The notes beneath the pieces were generated by a model. That model saw only the letters and a program-made list of their open reading frames with translations, was not told where the DNA came from and did no database searches. A DNA stretch of 64,000 nt from Halomonas shengliensis (GTDB taxonomy: Bacteria > Pseudomonadota > Gammaproteobacteria > Pseudomonadales > Halomonadaceae): assembly GCF_900104135.1 (NCBI RefSeq), contig NZ_FNIV01000010.1, forward strand, positions 54,349 to 118,348. The letters are read 5' to 3'. The position numbers were made by a program, and so were the translations under genes. This document shows positions 26,250 through 33,700 of this stretch, piece after piece. Position 1 is the first letter of the stretch, and each line of letters begins with the position of its first letter.

Positions 26250-27385
26250 CACGACACTCCTTCCAGTAGGGCGGCCATGCCCTTGCCCGGGCCTTTGGCA
26301 TCCTGCCAGCGGATCCCGTGGCCGTCGAGGTAATGCTGGGTCATGCTCTCGTCGGCGTGGCCCATCAGCACCTGGATCTCGCCGAGGTCGGCGCCGCTGT
26401 CCTCGAGCAGCTTGGAGCCGAGCGAGCGGATCTCGTGGAAGGTGGGCCGCTGGCGCGGTTCCAGCCTGGCGATCTCTGGCACCTTATCGCGCAGGCGGGC
26501 GAAGGTCTTGGAGAGCATGTCATCGGTGACCCGGCTCCAGTGGTTCCGGGCTCGGGTCTCGGCAGTGATGCGCTGGTGCACTCGGTGGACGATGTAAGGC
26601 GAGACCGGAGGCACCAGGCGCGAGCGCTGGATGATGTCCTCGATGGCCGGTGTCACCTCGATGGCCACGTAGGCGCTGTGGCTGCGGGTGCGAGTCTTCT
26701 TCCTTATATAGCGAAGGCGCCCATCGACGATGTGGTCGTAGCGGGCGGCGGCGACCTCGGCGCGGCCGAACAGGCAGACCAGGGCGAGCTCCATGGCGAT
26801 CTGGAACCAGGGCTCGGCCTGCTCATAGATGGCCTGGAACTGCCCGGGGGTGAGCCGGCGGCGCTGCTTGGTGTAGCCGGCATCGCTCTTGGCGGTGGGC
26901 TCGATGGGGTTGTCTTCCATCCAGCCCTTGGTGCGTGCGTACTGGAACACCTGGACCAGCAGGGCGCGGTGGTAGCGGTAGGGCTCGCCCTTGTAGTGCT
27001 CGTCCAGGTACTCGGCGCACCAGCGGGTAGTGATCTGTTCGAGGGGCATCTCGCCGCGGTCCTTCGCCAGGCGGGCGAGGGCGTAGCGCTTGTTGCGGCG
27101 CGTGCCGGCGGCCAGCTGGGTGGCGTTGTCGACCCGGTCGCGCTGGAACGCCTCGATGGCGGCGCCCAGGGTGAGCCCGCCAGTACCTTCCACTCGGGCA
27201 ACGAGGTCGGTGCCCTTCACCAGCCGCGCGTTGAGCACCCGCGCGGCGGCCTGGGCCTTGGCCTTGTCGCTGCCCATGCCGTGCTTCTTGCCGGTGCGCG
27301 GGTTGCGGTAGGTGTAATAGCCCGCGGACTCGTAGAGGTTGGGCTCGAGCCCGCGGTGCTTGCGCTTGCGCGGCCTGGCTGCCAT
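26249..27385 (-). CDS. int: Tyrosine-type phage integrase
   Basis: A 378-residue site-specific recombinase that integrates and excises the prophage at tRNA-Ala. The N-terminal arm-binding domain (MAARPRKRKHRGLEPNLYES, then YYTYRNPRTGKKHGMGSDKA) is of the lambda Int type; a SAM-like core-binding domain spans about 85-165. The catalytic domain shows Arg in CLFGRAEVAAARYD, the HEIR box (TFHEIRSLGSKL), LMGHADESM and the nucleophile Tyr in TQHYLDGHG. The start at 27385 is preferred over an upstream frame that overlaps xis; it overlaps the xis stop by one base. Confidence 0.95.
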   Translation of the reverse strand: MAARPRKRKHRGLEPNLYESAGYYTYRNPRTGKKHGMGSDKAKAQAAARVLNARLVKGTDLVARVEGTGGLTLGAAIEAFQRDRVDNATQLAAGTRRNKRYALARLAKDRGEMPLEQITTRWCAEYLDEHYKGEPYRYHRALLVQVFQYARTKGWMEDNPIEPTAKSDAGYTKQRRRLTPGQFQAIYEQAEPWFQIAMELALVCLFGRAEVAAARYDHIVDGRLRYIRKKTRTRSHSAYVAIEVTPAIEDIIQRSRLVPPVSPYIVHRVHQRITAETRARNHWSRVTDDMLSKTFARLRDKVPEIARLEPRQRPTFHEIRSLGSKLLEDSGADLGEIQVLMGHADESMTQHYLDGHGIRWQDAKGPGKGMAALLEGVS

Positions 27386-27594
27386 CAGCTGGTCTCCATC
27401 TCCTCGAGCACCTGGTCGGCGAGCTCGTTGCCGGTCATCAGCTTCTCGGCATCGAGGTCGATGTACCAGACCCCGCCGATGCGCTTGGCCGGGACCGTGC
27501 CCTCCCGGCACCACTTGCGGATGGTGGACATGGCCGGCGGCGTGCCGGCGAACCGGGCCTTCCGCCACTCCTCGGGCTTCATCAGCTTTCCCAT
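27385..27594 (-). CDS. xis: Excisionase (Xis-like)
   Basis: A 69-residue winged-helix protein with the pattern PPAMSTIRKWCREGTVPAKR followed by IGGVWYIDLD, matching excisionase/MerR-like DNA-binding proteins that bend attachment-site DNA and direct Int toward excision. Its stop overlaps the int start, the classical xis-int arrangement. An internal ATG five codons in (MKPEEWRKARF) is an alternative start. Confidence 0.88.
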   Translation of the reverse strand: MGKLMKPEEWRKARFAGTPPAMSTIRKWCREGTVPAKRIGGVWYIDLDAEKLMTGNELADQVLEEMETS

Positions 27595-27598
27595 CAGT

Positions 27599-28135
27599 CT
27601 AGTCTCCCGTCATCCTCGCGCCGCCCGGGCCATGCCCGCGGCCTTCCCGCCACTTCCTCTCCTGCTCGGCCTGGGCGTCGCTGGCGGCCTGCCGGCGCCT
27701 CTCCCTCTCCGTCTCGATGGCCTCCGGCACGCCCGGCGTTCTCTGCATCGCCTCGATGGCGCTCTGAGCCCGCTCCAGCTTGGCGCGCAGCCTATCGATT
27801 ACTCGCCCGGCCACCTCGGCCACCTCCCACTCGCCCTTCGGCGTCTCGCCGTCCGCCTTCACCCGCCCCAGGCCGTAACAGCCGCCGCAGGGGCGGTCCT
27901 TCCGCCGCTTGATCTGGTCGGTGCCGCTGCCGTGGCAGACCGGGCAGGCGTCGGCGGGGATCTCCTGCCACTCGGCATCCCAGCGCGCCTGCTCGATGTA
28001 GTGGGTGGCCGGCGGCTCGACGCTCAGGTCGAGGTAGATCACCAGCGTCTGGCCGGCGAGCTGGCCCTCGCCCTGGGCGGTGCCGATCCGGGCCGCCCGG
28101 GTGCCGTGCTGGGTGTGGAGGTGCGTTGGCTTCAC
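27599..28135 (-). CDS. DnaJ-type zinc-finger phage protein
   Basis: A 178-residue protein, GTG start overlapping the upstream stop by GTGA. Its centre contains two CxxCxGxG-like knuckles (CPVCHGSGTDQ and CGGCYGLGRV) that resemble one half of the DnaJ Cys-rich domain and should bind zinc. A long charged coiled coil follows (residues about 110-170). No J-domain. Function unknown. Confidence 0.7.
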   Translation of the reverse strand: MKPTHLHTQHGTRAARIGTAQGEGQLAGQTLVIYLDLSVEPPATHYIEQARWDAEWQEIPADACPVCHGSGTDQIKRRKDRPCGGCYGLGRVKADGETPKGEWEVAEVAGRVIDRLRAKLERAQSAIEAMQRTPGVPEAIETERERRRQAASDAQAEQERKWREGRGHGPGGARMTGD

Positions 28136-28686
28136 TCGGAGGGCTCCTCGGCTTGGCGGCGGAGTTGTTTGGCGAGGCAGTCAACAAACGCGACGCCAGC
28201 GGACCCCAGCTCCTCCCGGTACTCCTCAAGCAGTTCTGCCTGCCATTCGGCCCTGCGGCGGGCGAGGGAGGTGGCTGGGGCTTCGTCTAGCATCTCGGTC
28301 CAACCGCCGAAATGGTGATGTTCGTTGCAGAACTCGACAGCTTCGCGCAGCCGCTCCATATACACCGACAGGCCCTCGGCCGCCTCGAGGATGCGCTCGG
28401 CCCGCCCCTGGTGCGGTTCGTCCGGCACGCCCAGCGCCTTGGCCACCAGGTCCAGCACGGTCGCCTGGTCGCGGGCATAGTCGGCGGCGGCATCACGCTT
28501 GGCCTCTAGCTGCTGAATCCTTACCTCGGCCAGGGCCAGCGCACCGGCGAGGCCCTGCTGGTCATACGGGCAGCCTGCCAAACCGCCATTCCCGCAGACA
28601 GCGCACCCGCTGCGAGGGTATGGCTCTCCCCGCGCTTGCAGTACGTTGCGGCAGTTGTTGGGGCGGTGCTTCGGTTGATCGCTCAT
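28132..28686 (-). CDS. Hypothetical early phage protein
   Basis: A 184-residue hydrophilic protein with an N-terminal Cys cluster (GCAVCGNGGLAGC, about 27-39) and predominantly helical C-terminal part with LSVYMERLREAVEFCNEHHH. ATG at 28686 overlaps the preceding (frameshifted) stop by ATGA, which supports this start over fusion with the upstream frame. No family recognised. Confidence 0.65.
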   Translation of the reverse strand: MSDQPKHRPNNCRNVLQARGEPYPRSGCAVCGNGGLAGCPYDQQGLAGALALAEVRIQQLEAKRDAAADYARDQATVLDLVAKALGVPDEPHQGRAERILEAAEGLSVYMERLREAVEFCNEHHHFGGWTEMLDEAPATSLARRRAEWQAELLEEYREELGSAGVAFVDCLAKQLRRQAEEPSE

Positions 28687-28863
28687 CCCTTCCTCCCGGC
28701 CTTGGCGGCCTCGTTGATCTTGTCTCGCCAGCTGTCGATGCCTTCCTGCCCCCCAGGTGTGCGGGGCGTGACACTGGCGCTGTATCGGGCAGCGGGCGCA
28801 GCCGCGCCCACCCTGGTAGTGGCGCTCGCAGGTGTCGAGGGCGAGCGGTGAAAGCTCAGTCAT
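28683..28863 (-). pseudogene. Small Cys-rich phage gene with apparent frameshift
   Basis: The frame starting MTELSPLALDTCERHYQGGR, then CARCPIQRQCHA, stays open but loses its natural reading at a run of six G residues near 28753-28758. Dropping one G gives a protein ending GIDSWRDKINEAAKAGRKG whose stop overlaps the next ATG as ATGA, the rule in this operon. So either the run has gained a base (mutation or sequencing error) or expression needs slippage. The product would be about 59 residues with a possible zinc site (CxxC and Cys/His). Confidence 0.5.
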
Positions 28864-29068
28864 GTGCGGCCACCTGTGCCGGCACCGGGACGGGCAGGGC
28901 GTGCTGGCGCCGGCACAGGTGGCCCTGCTTGATCAGTTCCTCGCGCAGCTCCCGGGCGGCGCCGGGGGTGAGCCGGTGGCGGATGGGCGCCATGCAGCGC
29001 CGGCAGAACAGCGTGGCGAAGGGCTGGCCCTGGCTGCGCCCCACGGACCAGGTGATGGAGCAGGTCAT
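28856..29068 (-). CDS. Small hypothetical phage protein
   Basis: A 70-residue protein with FCRRCMAPIRHRLTPGAARE and a C-terminal LCRR motif, so it may bind one zinc ion. It overlaps both neighbours by a few bases. No family recognised. Confidence 0.6.
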   Translation of the reverse strand: MTCSITWSVGRSQGQPFATLFCRRCMAPIRHRLTPGAARELREELIKQGHLCRRQHALPVPVPAQVAAHD

Positions 29069-29412
29069 GCCGGCACCCCCAGGGCTCGCCTGGCCCGCTT
29101 CAACTCCTTGCCCTTCGGCTTGATCACCTCGACCACTCGGGCGCTGGGGCACTGCCAGGAGAGCCCGGCCTCGGTGCAGTCGGGATCCGGTTCAATCTCG
29201 CCGACCGGCTGGCACTGGTAGACACGCCCGTCAGGCCAGGCACAGGCATACAGCAGTGCCGCCGGGTAGCTGGTGGTCAGGTAGACGCGATCCTTGCGGT
29301 GGACGCCAGCCGCACCGAACTCGGAAAGCGAAGGCGCGCCAGTTTCGTCGGGAGGCAGCAGGCGGTCACCGTGGCGACGTCCAGCCGGCCCGCCGTGGTA
29401 ATAGATGGTCAT
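29065..29412 (-). CDS. Arr-like (rifampin ADP-ribosyltransferase fold) protein
   Basis: A 115-residue protein close in layout to the rifampin ADP-ribosyltransferase Arr, which transfers ADP-ribose from NAD+. Landmarks: YYHGG with His6, RVYLTTSYPAALLYA with Tyr44, then RVYQCQPVGEIEPDPDCTEA with Asp76, in line with the His-Tyr-Asp set of Arr enzymes, and a C-terminal SARVVEVIKP strand like the VRIVGEV strand of Arr. It is shorter than Arr (about 140). A phage early location suggests modification of a host target rather than antibiotic resistance; that is inference. Confidence 0.7.
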   Translation of the reverse strand: MTIYYHGGPAGRRHGDRLLPPDETGAPSLSEFGAAGVHRKDRVYLTTSYPAALLYACAWPDGRVYQCQPVGEIEPDPDCTEAGLSWQCPSARVVEVIKPKGKELKRARRALGVPA

Positions 29413-29717
29413 GCCTCGTCCTCCCTAAGCCACGCCTGCCGCACCAGCTCCCACGCCTGGCGGTCGCAGTCCATGCCCAGCGGGCGGTAGGCGCGGCCTT
29501 CGGCCCGGGCTTTGTCGTCGTCCTCGAACTCGCGCTCCAGGTCGCGCTGGATCACCCGACGGGTGTGGGCGGGGATCGTCGGCCAGGCCTCGGCGAGCTG
29601 CTGGGCGAACGCGGCGGCGGCGATGGTCTTGCGTCCGTAGCAGTAGCGGGCTGCGAAGATAAGCAGCTCGTGGGCGTCGAAGGCGAGAAGGTGCTGGTGG
29701 CTGTTGTCGATCGTCAT
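29409..29717 (-). CDS. Hypothetical early phage protein
   Basis: A 102-residue helical protein starting MTIDNSHQHLLAFDAHELLI. The middle (FAQQLAEAWPTIPAHTRRVI) resembles helix pairs of small phage regulatory proteins. ATGA overlap with the downstream Arr-like gene. No family recognised. Confidence 0.65.
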   Translation of the reverse strand: MTIDNSHQHLLAFDAHELLIFAARYCYGRKTIAAAAFAQQLAEAWPTIPAHTRRVIQRDLEREFEDDDKARAEGRAYRPLGMDCDRQAWELVRQAWLREDEA

Positions 29718-29989
29718 GCCGTCATCTCCCCGCGGCTGATGCCTTGGGCAAGCTCCAGGGCGGCCCGAGCTTTCTCCGCGATCACCATCCTGTTGTGCCC
29801 GGTGGCGCTGCCGTCCACGGCGATGCGCTCAATGCTCTCCAGCGCCTCCTCGAGTTGCTGGCAGACGCGCAGCCGGTTGCCGTCGAAGTCCACCGCGACA
29901 AGCTCGCCGCCGTTGATCTTGGTGTCGGCACGGTAAGCGGGCCATTCGCCCTCGGGGTAGCGCACGACGAGAGTGTGGGTATGGATCAT
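29714..29989 (-). CDS. Hypothetical early phage protein
   Basis: A 91-residue protein with a beta-rich N-terminus (TLVVRYPEGEWPAYRADTKI) and a helical C-terminus. ATGA overlaps on both sides. No known family. Confidence 0.6.
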   Translation of the reverse strand: MIHTHTLVVRYPEGEWPAYRADTKINGGELVAVDFDGNRLRVCQQLEEALESIERIAVDGSATGHNRMVIAEKARAALELAQGISRGEMTA

Positions 29990-30192
29990 GCCTCGCCCTC
30001 CATCGCCTTGGCGGCCTTGCGCACGATCGCTGCGGCCATCTTGCGGCGGGCGGCCTGGCCTTCCTTGCCCCTGAGTTCAATGAGCAGATCCAGCGCGAGC
30101 GTGGCGGCCTCGGCGGTGCGGTGGGCCAGCATCCCCTCCAGGCTGATCTGGGCGTCGCTGACGCTGGTGTTGAGCAGGGCTTGTAGGCTCAT
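29986..30192 (-). CDS. Small helical early phage protein
   Basis: A 68-residue protein; MSLQALLNTSVSDAQISLEG then long helices (AATLALDLLIELRG). The start is chosen from operon spacing (one base after the upstream stop). No known family. Confidence 0.6.
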   Translation of the reverse strand: MSLQALLNTSVSDAQISLEGMLAHRTAEAATLALDLLIELRGKEGQAARRKMAAAIVRKAAKAMEGEA

Positions 30193-30193
30193 G

Positions 30194-30448
30194 TCAGTCT
30201 CCCTTGATGCGTTTGGTGTCGCCCTGGGGCAGGAAGTCAGAGGGCAGGGCCTGGCCGGTGGCCTTGGCATACTCCACTTCGATCTTGGCGGTGCCGATGA
30301 TGGCGCTGGCCACCTGGCTGACGGCCTTGGCGCGGGTCACCTCGCGCTGCAGGGCCTCGTCGGTCAGCTCCTCGCCGTTGGCGTCGTCCTTGAGGCGCTC
30401 CAGTTGGAGGAAGAGGTGCTCGCGCAGGTCACTGACACTTGTCTTCAT
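30194..30448 (-). CDS. Small early phage protein
   Basis: An 84-residue helical protein with AKAVSQVASAIIGTAKIEVE, a pattern seen in many phage proteins of unknown role near recombination genes. It overlaps the HNH gene end by 20 bases. Confidence 0.6.
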   Translation of the reverse strand: MKTSVSDLREHLFLQLERLKDDANGEELTDEALQREVTRAKAVSQVASAIIGTAKIEVEYAKATGQALPSDFLPQGDTKRIKGD

Positions 30449-31055
30449 GGGGGTGGCTCCGGTTGTTGATCATGCGGTTGAGGGCGCCCTTGAGCTGCAC
30501 CACCTGGCGCAGCTCGGCGGGGAAGCGCAAGTAGGTGTTGCGGCGCATCAGGTCGCTGCGGCTGACCAGCTCGAGGTTGTCGATGGCGGTGTTTGCCTTG
30601 TCGCCGTCGCGGAAGACCAGGGCATGCCCGGGCGGTACCGGCTGGCCGGTGTGCGCTTCCCACACCAGGTGGTGCACCATGCGCCAGTCGCGGGGCGGGT
30701 AGCCGATGTCGGTGACCTTGCGCTGGAGGTAGCCGTCAGAATTCACGCGCTCGCTGCCGACCGGGGCGTAGCTGTGGGGCTTCTGCCTCTTCTGGAAGCG
30801 GGTGTGCTTGCCGCCGATGTCGATCCCCTTCATACCCTTGTTCCAGGGGCGCTGGCCGGGCTTGAACGCGGCACTGTGGCGGGCCTTGTGAGCCTCGCTC
30901 TTGCGCACGCCGAGCTTGATGGCCTGGTTCTTGATGCTGGCCTCGCTGCGCCCGAAGATCCGCGCCAGGGTGGCGTTGGTGTCGTCCGGGTAGAGGCGGG
31001 CGAGCAGGTCGAGGTCGTCATCGCTCCAGGGGCGGAAGTCGTTACGACAGGGCAT
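30429..31055 (-). CDS. HNH endonuclease
   Basis: A 208-residue nuclease. The N-terminus is a helix-turn-helix (DDTNATLARIFGRSEASIKN), followed by a basic linker and an HNH_3-type site: MVHHLVWEAHTGQPVPPGHA, then FRDGDKANTAIDNLELVSRS, with the His-His and Asn residues kept. Free-standing enzymes of this kind behave as homing endonucleases within phage genomes. ATG at 31055. Confidence 0.82.
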   Translation of the reverse strand: MPCRNDFRPWSDDDLDLLARLYPDDTNATLARIFGRSEASIKNQAIKLGVRKSEAHKARHSAAFKPGQRPWNKGMKGIDIGGKHTRFQKRQKPHSYAPVGSERVNSDGYLQRKVTDIGYPPRDWRMVHHLVWEAHTGQPVPPGHALVFRDGDKANTAIDNLELVSRSDLMRRNTYLRFPAELRQVVQLKGALNRMINNRSHPHEDKCQ

Positions 31056-31320
31056 CGGTCACCTCCACCTCGTCCGGCCTTGGCTCGCAGGGCACCCGGC
31101 CGGAGTAGGTCACGCAGGCCTCGGTGTCGTGGTCGTGAAAGCGGCAGGGGATGGTGGCTTCTTCCACCATCTGGAGATGCGCCACCTGGCGCTGCAGCTG
31201 GCGCAGGGCCTCGATGATCTGCAGCACGGTGGGCCAGCCGAGGGTGACGCCGCCCTGGCCCTGGCGGGCGCGGGCGAGCTCCAGGAGCTTCTCGGGGTCG
31301 ATGCGGGTCAGGTCAGCCAT
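31042..31320 (-). CDS. Hypothetical early phage protein
   Basis: A 92-residue protein with a helical N-terminus (LLELARARQGQGGVTLGWPT) and a C-terminal part with two Cys and His residues (PCRFHDHDTEACVTYSGRVP). GGAGG precedes the ATG. Unknown function. Confidence 0.6.
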   Translation of the reverse strand: MADLTRIDPEKLLELARARQGQGGVTLGWPTVLQIIEALRQLQRQVAHLQMVEEATIPCRFHDHDTEACVTYSGRVPCEPRPDEVEVTDALS

Positions 31321-31618
31321 GGTGGGGCCTCCAGTAGTCGACGCTCAGAGCGTGAAGGTCGGCGGCGGCGGCATCGCTGCGCCAGGTGGCCAGGCGAGGC
31401 TGAGCAGCAGCCAGGCCAGCAGTGCGGCGTCGAGCAGCCAGATCAGCGTGGTGGATGGATGCATAGCGGTATCCTCCGGCGGCGCGCGGGGACTGGCCGT
31501 GGTGCTGGTCCTGGTTGGCGATGGCGTTGCCGCGCAGAGCGGGCCAGCCCCCCGCCTGTAGGCGTTGCCCCAGGGCGTTGCAGGGCAGGTCGGTGGTGCG
31601 GATCTCCAGGGCGGTCAT
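31313..31618 (-). CDS. Possible small phage protein overlapping a nested gene
   Basis: Starts MTALEIRTTDLPCNALGQRL with an ATGA overlap to the upstream stop. Codon bias is good for the first 50 codons, then falls where the nested membrane protein begins. The first half is probably a real gene; whether the frame is translated to 31313 is uncertain. Confidence 0.4.
   Translation of the reverse strand: MTALEIRTTDLPCNALGQRLQAGGWPALRGNAIANQDQHHGQSPRAAGGYRYASIHHADLAARRRTAGLAAAQPRLATWRSDAAAADLHALSVDYWRPHHG
31345..31464 (-). CDS. Small single-span membrane protein
   Basis: A 39-residue protein, MHPSTTLIWLLDAALLAWLL followed by LSLAWPPG, with GGAGGA seven bases before the ATG and strong third-position GC. 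It contains one membrane helix. It lies nested within the tail of another frame (31313-31618), and its codon bias is the better of the two. Confidence 0.55.
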   Translation of the reverse strand: MHPSTTLIWLLDAALLAWLLLSLAWPPGAAMPPPPTFTL

Positions 31619-32223
31619 GCGCGGGCCTCCTGTTGCTGGCGCTGGGCGCGTTGGCGACGGGCCTGCAAGGTGCGCAGCCGGGCGCGCCGTTCGGTGGCGT
31701 TGCGCTTCAGCTCCTTGCGTAGCCCCTGGCCCTTCTCCTGGATGCGGCTGTGCACCCAATGGCGGCTGACGTGGTGGCCGTGTGCGGCGAGCCGCTCGAC
31801 GATCTGCGGCACCGTCATGCGCTCCACCTCGATGCAGTCACGGATGATGCGCTCGGCCTCGGGGATGATCCGGCGGTTGCGGCCGCGGCGGTTGGGATCG
31901 CGCAGCCCGATGCGCTCGGTGGCGCCGCGCACCTGGGTGTAGGTGCGGCCCATCTCGGTGGCGATCTGCTCGTAGGTGAGCCCCTGCTCGAGCAGCTGCT
32001 CCAGGCGGTCGTAGTCCTCACGGGTCCAGGGCTCGCCGCACATGGTGGCGCGCCGCTGGCCGCTGGCGCCGAGGTGGTAGAAGACGCCGTGCTTGACGCT
32101 CCGCCAGCTGCGGCCCATCCGCTCGGCGATCTCGGTGTAGGTCAGGGCCGGGTCGGTCTGCTCCACCAGCTGCCGCAGGCGGGCGATCTCGGGCTCGGTC
32201 CAGCGCTTCCAGGTCTTGGCCAT
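31615..32223 (-). CDS. DNA-binding protein with three helix-turn-helix repeats
   Basis: A 202-residue basic protein. Two Myb/SANT-like units are evident: WTEPEIARLRQLVEQTD with YTEIAERMGRSWRSVKHGVF, and WTREDYDRLEQLLEQGLTYE with QIATEMGRTYTQVRGATERI; a third unit (RIIRDCIEVERMTVPQIVER) follows. The C-terminus is very Arg/Gln-rich and helical. Each repeat should contact DNA, so it may be a transcription regulator or packaging/replication accessory. Start at 32223. Confidence 0.7.
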   Translation of the reverse strand: MAKTWKRWTEPEIARLRQLVEQTDPALTYTEIAERMGRSWRSVKHGVFYHLGASGQRRATMCGEPWTREDYDRLEQLLEQGLTYEQIATEMGRTYTQVRGATERIGLRDPNRRGRNRRIIPEAERIIRDCIEVERMTVPQIVERLAAHGHHVSRHWVHSRIQEKGQGLRKELKRNATERRARLRTLQARRQRAQRQQQEARA

Positions 32224-32233
32224 GGCGCCCTCC

Positions 32234-32506
32234 TCACTGCTGCGCCAGCTGGCGCTGGTCATATCCCGCCGGCCACAGCCCGGGGCAGTGCTCGGCGGCG
32301 ATCTCGTCGTAGTCGGGGTGGCCGGTGCGGTGCTCGGGGCGGATGCCGCGAGACTCCTCCACCAGCCATGTGGCGACGCCCTGGCAGTAGACCTCGCGCT
32401 CGGCCTGGGCCACGTCCTGGTCGTAGGTGTTGAGGGCCATCACCGCGCCGATCAGGCCGGCGACGATGGCGATCCACATGGCGCGGTTGAGCAGGTAGGG
32501 GATCAT
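32234..32506 (-). CDS. Small membrane protein
   Basis: A 90-residue protein with one N-terminal membrane helix (MWIAIVAGLIGAVMALNTYD) and a soluble part with two Cys residues (YCQGVATWLV and HCPGLW). It could be periplasmic-facing. Overlaps the next upstream gene by ATGA. Confidence 0.65.
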   Translation of the reverse strand: MIPYLLNRAMWIAIVAGLIGAVMALNTYDQDVAQAEREVYCQGVATWLVEESRGIRPEHRTGHPDYDEIAAEHCPGLWPAGYDQRQLAQQ

Positions 32507-32628
32507 GCGAGCACCTCAAGCGTGGTGGTGAGGGCGCCGGTGTGGCGCTCCACGTAGTCCATGGCGGCCCAGGTGGCGTAGGCCACGCCCAGGGCGAGCA
32601 GGCCGAGGTAGATCAGCGCGCCTTTCAT
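32503..32628 (-). CDS. Small single-span membrane protein
   Basis: A 41-residue protein beginning MKGALIYLGLLALGVAYATW with one hydrophobic helix. ATGA overlaps on both sides in the leftward operon. Too short for family assignment. Confidence 0.6.
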   Translation of the reverse strand: MKGALIYLGLLALGVAYATWAAMDYVERHTGALTTTLEVLA

Positions 32629-33008
32629 GCCGTCGCCTCCGCGGGCTGGGCCGGGGCGGGGGCGCCGTCGATCAGCTCCTGGAGCGCGGTGCAGAGGTGG
32701 CCGAGCTGCTGGGCGCTCTGCTGGCGCTGGTCCTCGGTGCTCTCTGGCCCGGGAATGGCGACCGACACACGCAGGCCAACTCCGTCCAGCCAGCGGGCGT
32801 TGATGGGCTTGGTCCAGACCTGCACCTCCTGCCCGCCGTGAGCGGCGATGTTGTCGCGCACCTCGCAGCTGGCGTTGTGCTGGCCCAGCAGGTTGAGCAC
32901 GACGACCTGGCTCTGGGCGCGCATCAGGTTGAGGGTGAAGCCGTCCTGCAGGCCGGCGTCGTGCAGGGCCTGGCCGGCGGGGGTGCGGTTGGCGTTGGTG
33001 AATTCCAT
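32625..33008 (-). CDS. Hypothetical early phage protein
   Basis: A 127-residue soluble protein starting MEFTNANRTPAGQALHDAGL, with a strand-rich middle (QVVVLNLLGQHNASCEVRDN) and an Ala/Pro-rich C-terminus. The start is chosen because the frame upstream overlaps the previous gene. No family recognised. Confidence 0.6.
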   Translation of the reverse strand: MEFTNANRTPAGQALHDAGLQDGFTLNLMRAQSQVVVLNLLGQHNASCEVRDNIAAHGGQEVQVWTKPINARWLDGVGLRVSVAIPGPESTEDQRQQSAQQLGHLCTALQELIDGAPAPAQPAEATA

Positions 33009-33010
33009 GG

Positions 33011-33193
33011 TCAGATCCTCCGGACCCAATAGCGGTTGCCGAGGTCCACGGCCAGGCCATCGAGGAAGGCCTTGCGGTGGGGTGGGCGAATGGTGGCCAG
33101 GCGCAGGCGGCCGCGGCGTTGCGGGTGGCCGCGCTCGCTGATCTCGACGTTCAGGATCATGCGCTCGGCTGCCTGTGCGGTGACGGTGGTCAT
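33011..33193 (-). CDS. Small basic phage protein
   Basis: A 60-residue Arg-rich protein, MTTVTAQAAERMILNVEISE and RRGRLRLATIRPPHRKAFLD. Operon spacing supports it (ATGA overlap with the upstream stop). Unknown. Confidence 0.55.
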   Translation of the reverse strand: MTTVTAQAAERMILNVEISERGHPQRRGRLRLATIRPPHRKAFLDGLAVDLGNRYWVRRI

Positions 33194-33579
33194 GCGTACA
33201 CACTCCCGAGATCACGCCGGGCGACCCGGCTGGTGGCGGTAACGGGCTGGCGGCGGGTGACCGGCTGGCGCACGCGCATCAGCTCGTCGCTGTCCTGGTT
33301 CAGGCTGCTGACGATCAGCGCCAGCACGAGAGGGGCGATCCAGCCGCGGCGGATGGCCTCGGCCACGGCGGCGGTGACCCGGTAGGCGCCGACCTTGTGA
33401 TAGGCGCGGTCGAGCCCGTGGCGCACGGTGGCGGGGCTGCGCCCGGTGGCCTTGGCGATCTCCTTGCGGGTCATGCCGGCGGCGGCATGCAGGAGGTAGG
33501 TGGCCTCCATCAGCGTGAAGCCGGGGGCGGCGCGCTCGTCGTGAGCGATGGCCTTCCAGTTCCCGAGGGTGATTTCCAT
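33190..33579 (-). CDS. LuxR-type helix-turn-helix regulator
   Basis: A 129-residue protein, first gene after the PL promoter. Residues 21-70 match a LuxR C-terminal DNA-binding fold (TLMEATYLLHAAAGMTRKEI, then GRSPATVRHGLDRAYHKVGA). The C-terminal part holds a hydrophobic segment (WIAPLVLALIVSSL) and an Arg-rich tail. In this position it may regulate other phage or host genes during early infection; no sensor domain is present. Confidence 0.7.
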   Translation of the reverse strand: MEITLGNWKAIAHDERAAPGFTLMEATYLLHAAAGMTRKEIAKATGRSPATVRHGLDRAYHKVGAYRVTAAVAEAIRRGWIAPLVLALIVSSLNQDSDELMRVRQPVTRRQPVTATSRVARRDLGSVYA

Positions 33580-33614
33580 GGCGGCCTCCGTGGGCGGCGT
33601 GTGTTGATGCACTT

Positions 33615-33643
33615 AATATAGGAAAGCCTGTTTTGTGGGTCAA
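33615..33643 (-). promoter_or_regulatory. PL promoter of the leftward early operon
   Basis: On the minus strand TTGACC (33643-33638), a 17-base spacer and TATATT (33620-33615). The two operators at 33617-33632 and 33642-33657 cover both hexamers, as expected for a repressor-controlled promoter. Confidence 0.85.
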
Positions 33644-33657
33644 CAGGAATACCTATA
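33617..33657. promoter_or_regulatory. Left operators (two 16-bp repressor sites)
   Basis: TATAGGAAAGCCTGTT at 33617-33632 and AACAGGAATACCTATA at 33642-33657, both WAWAGG-N4-CCTRTW type and 25 bases apart. The same motif occurs three times between cI and cro. Confidence 0.8.
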
Positions 33658-33675
33658 TTTTTTCACCCGGCCATG

Positions 33676-33700
33676 AAAAAGCCCGGCGCGGGGCCGGGCT
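33676..33700 (-). terminator. Terminator of the cI operon
   Basis: On the minus strand AGCCCGGC/GCCGGGCT with a 5-base loop, followed by five T residues. It would stop cI-operon transcripts before PL. Confidence 0.8.
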
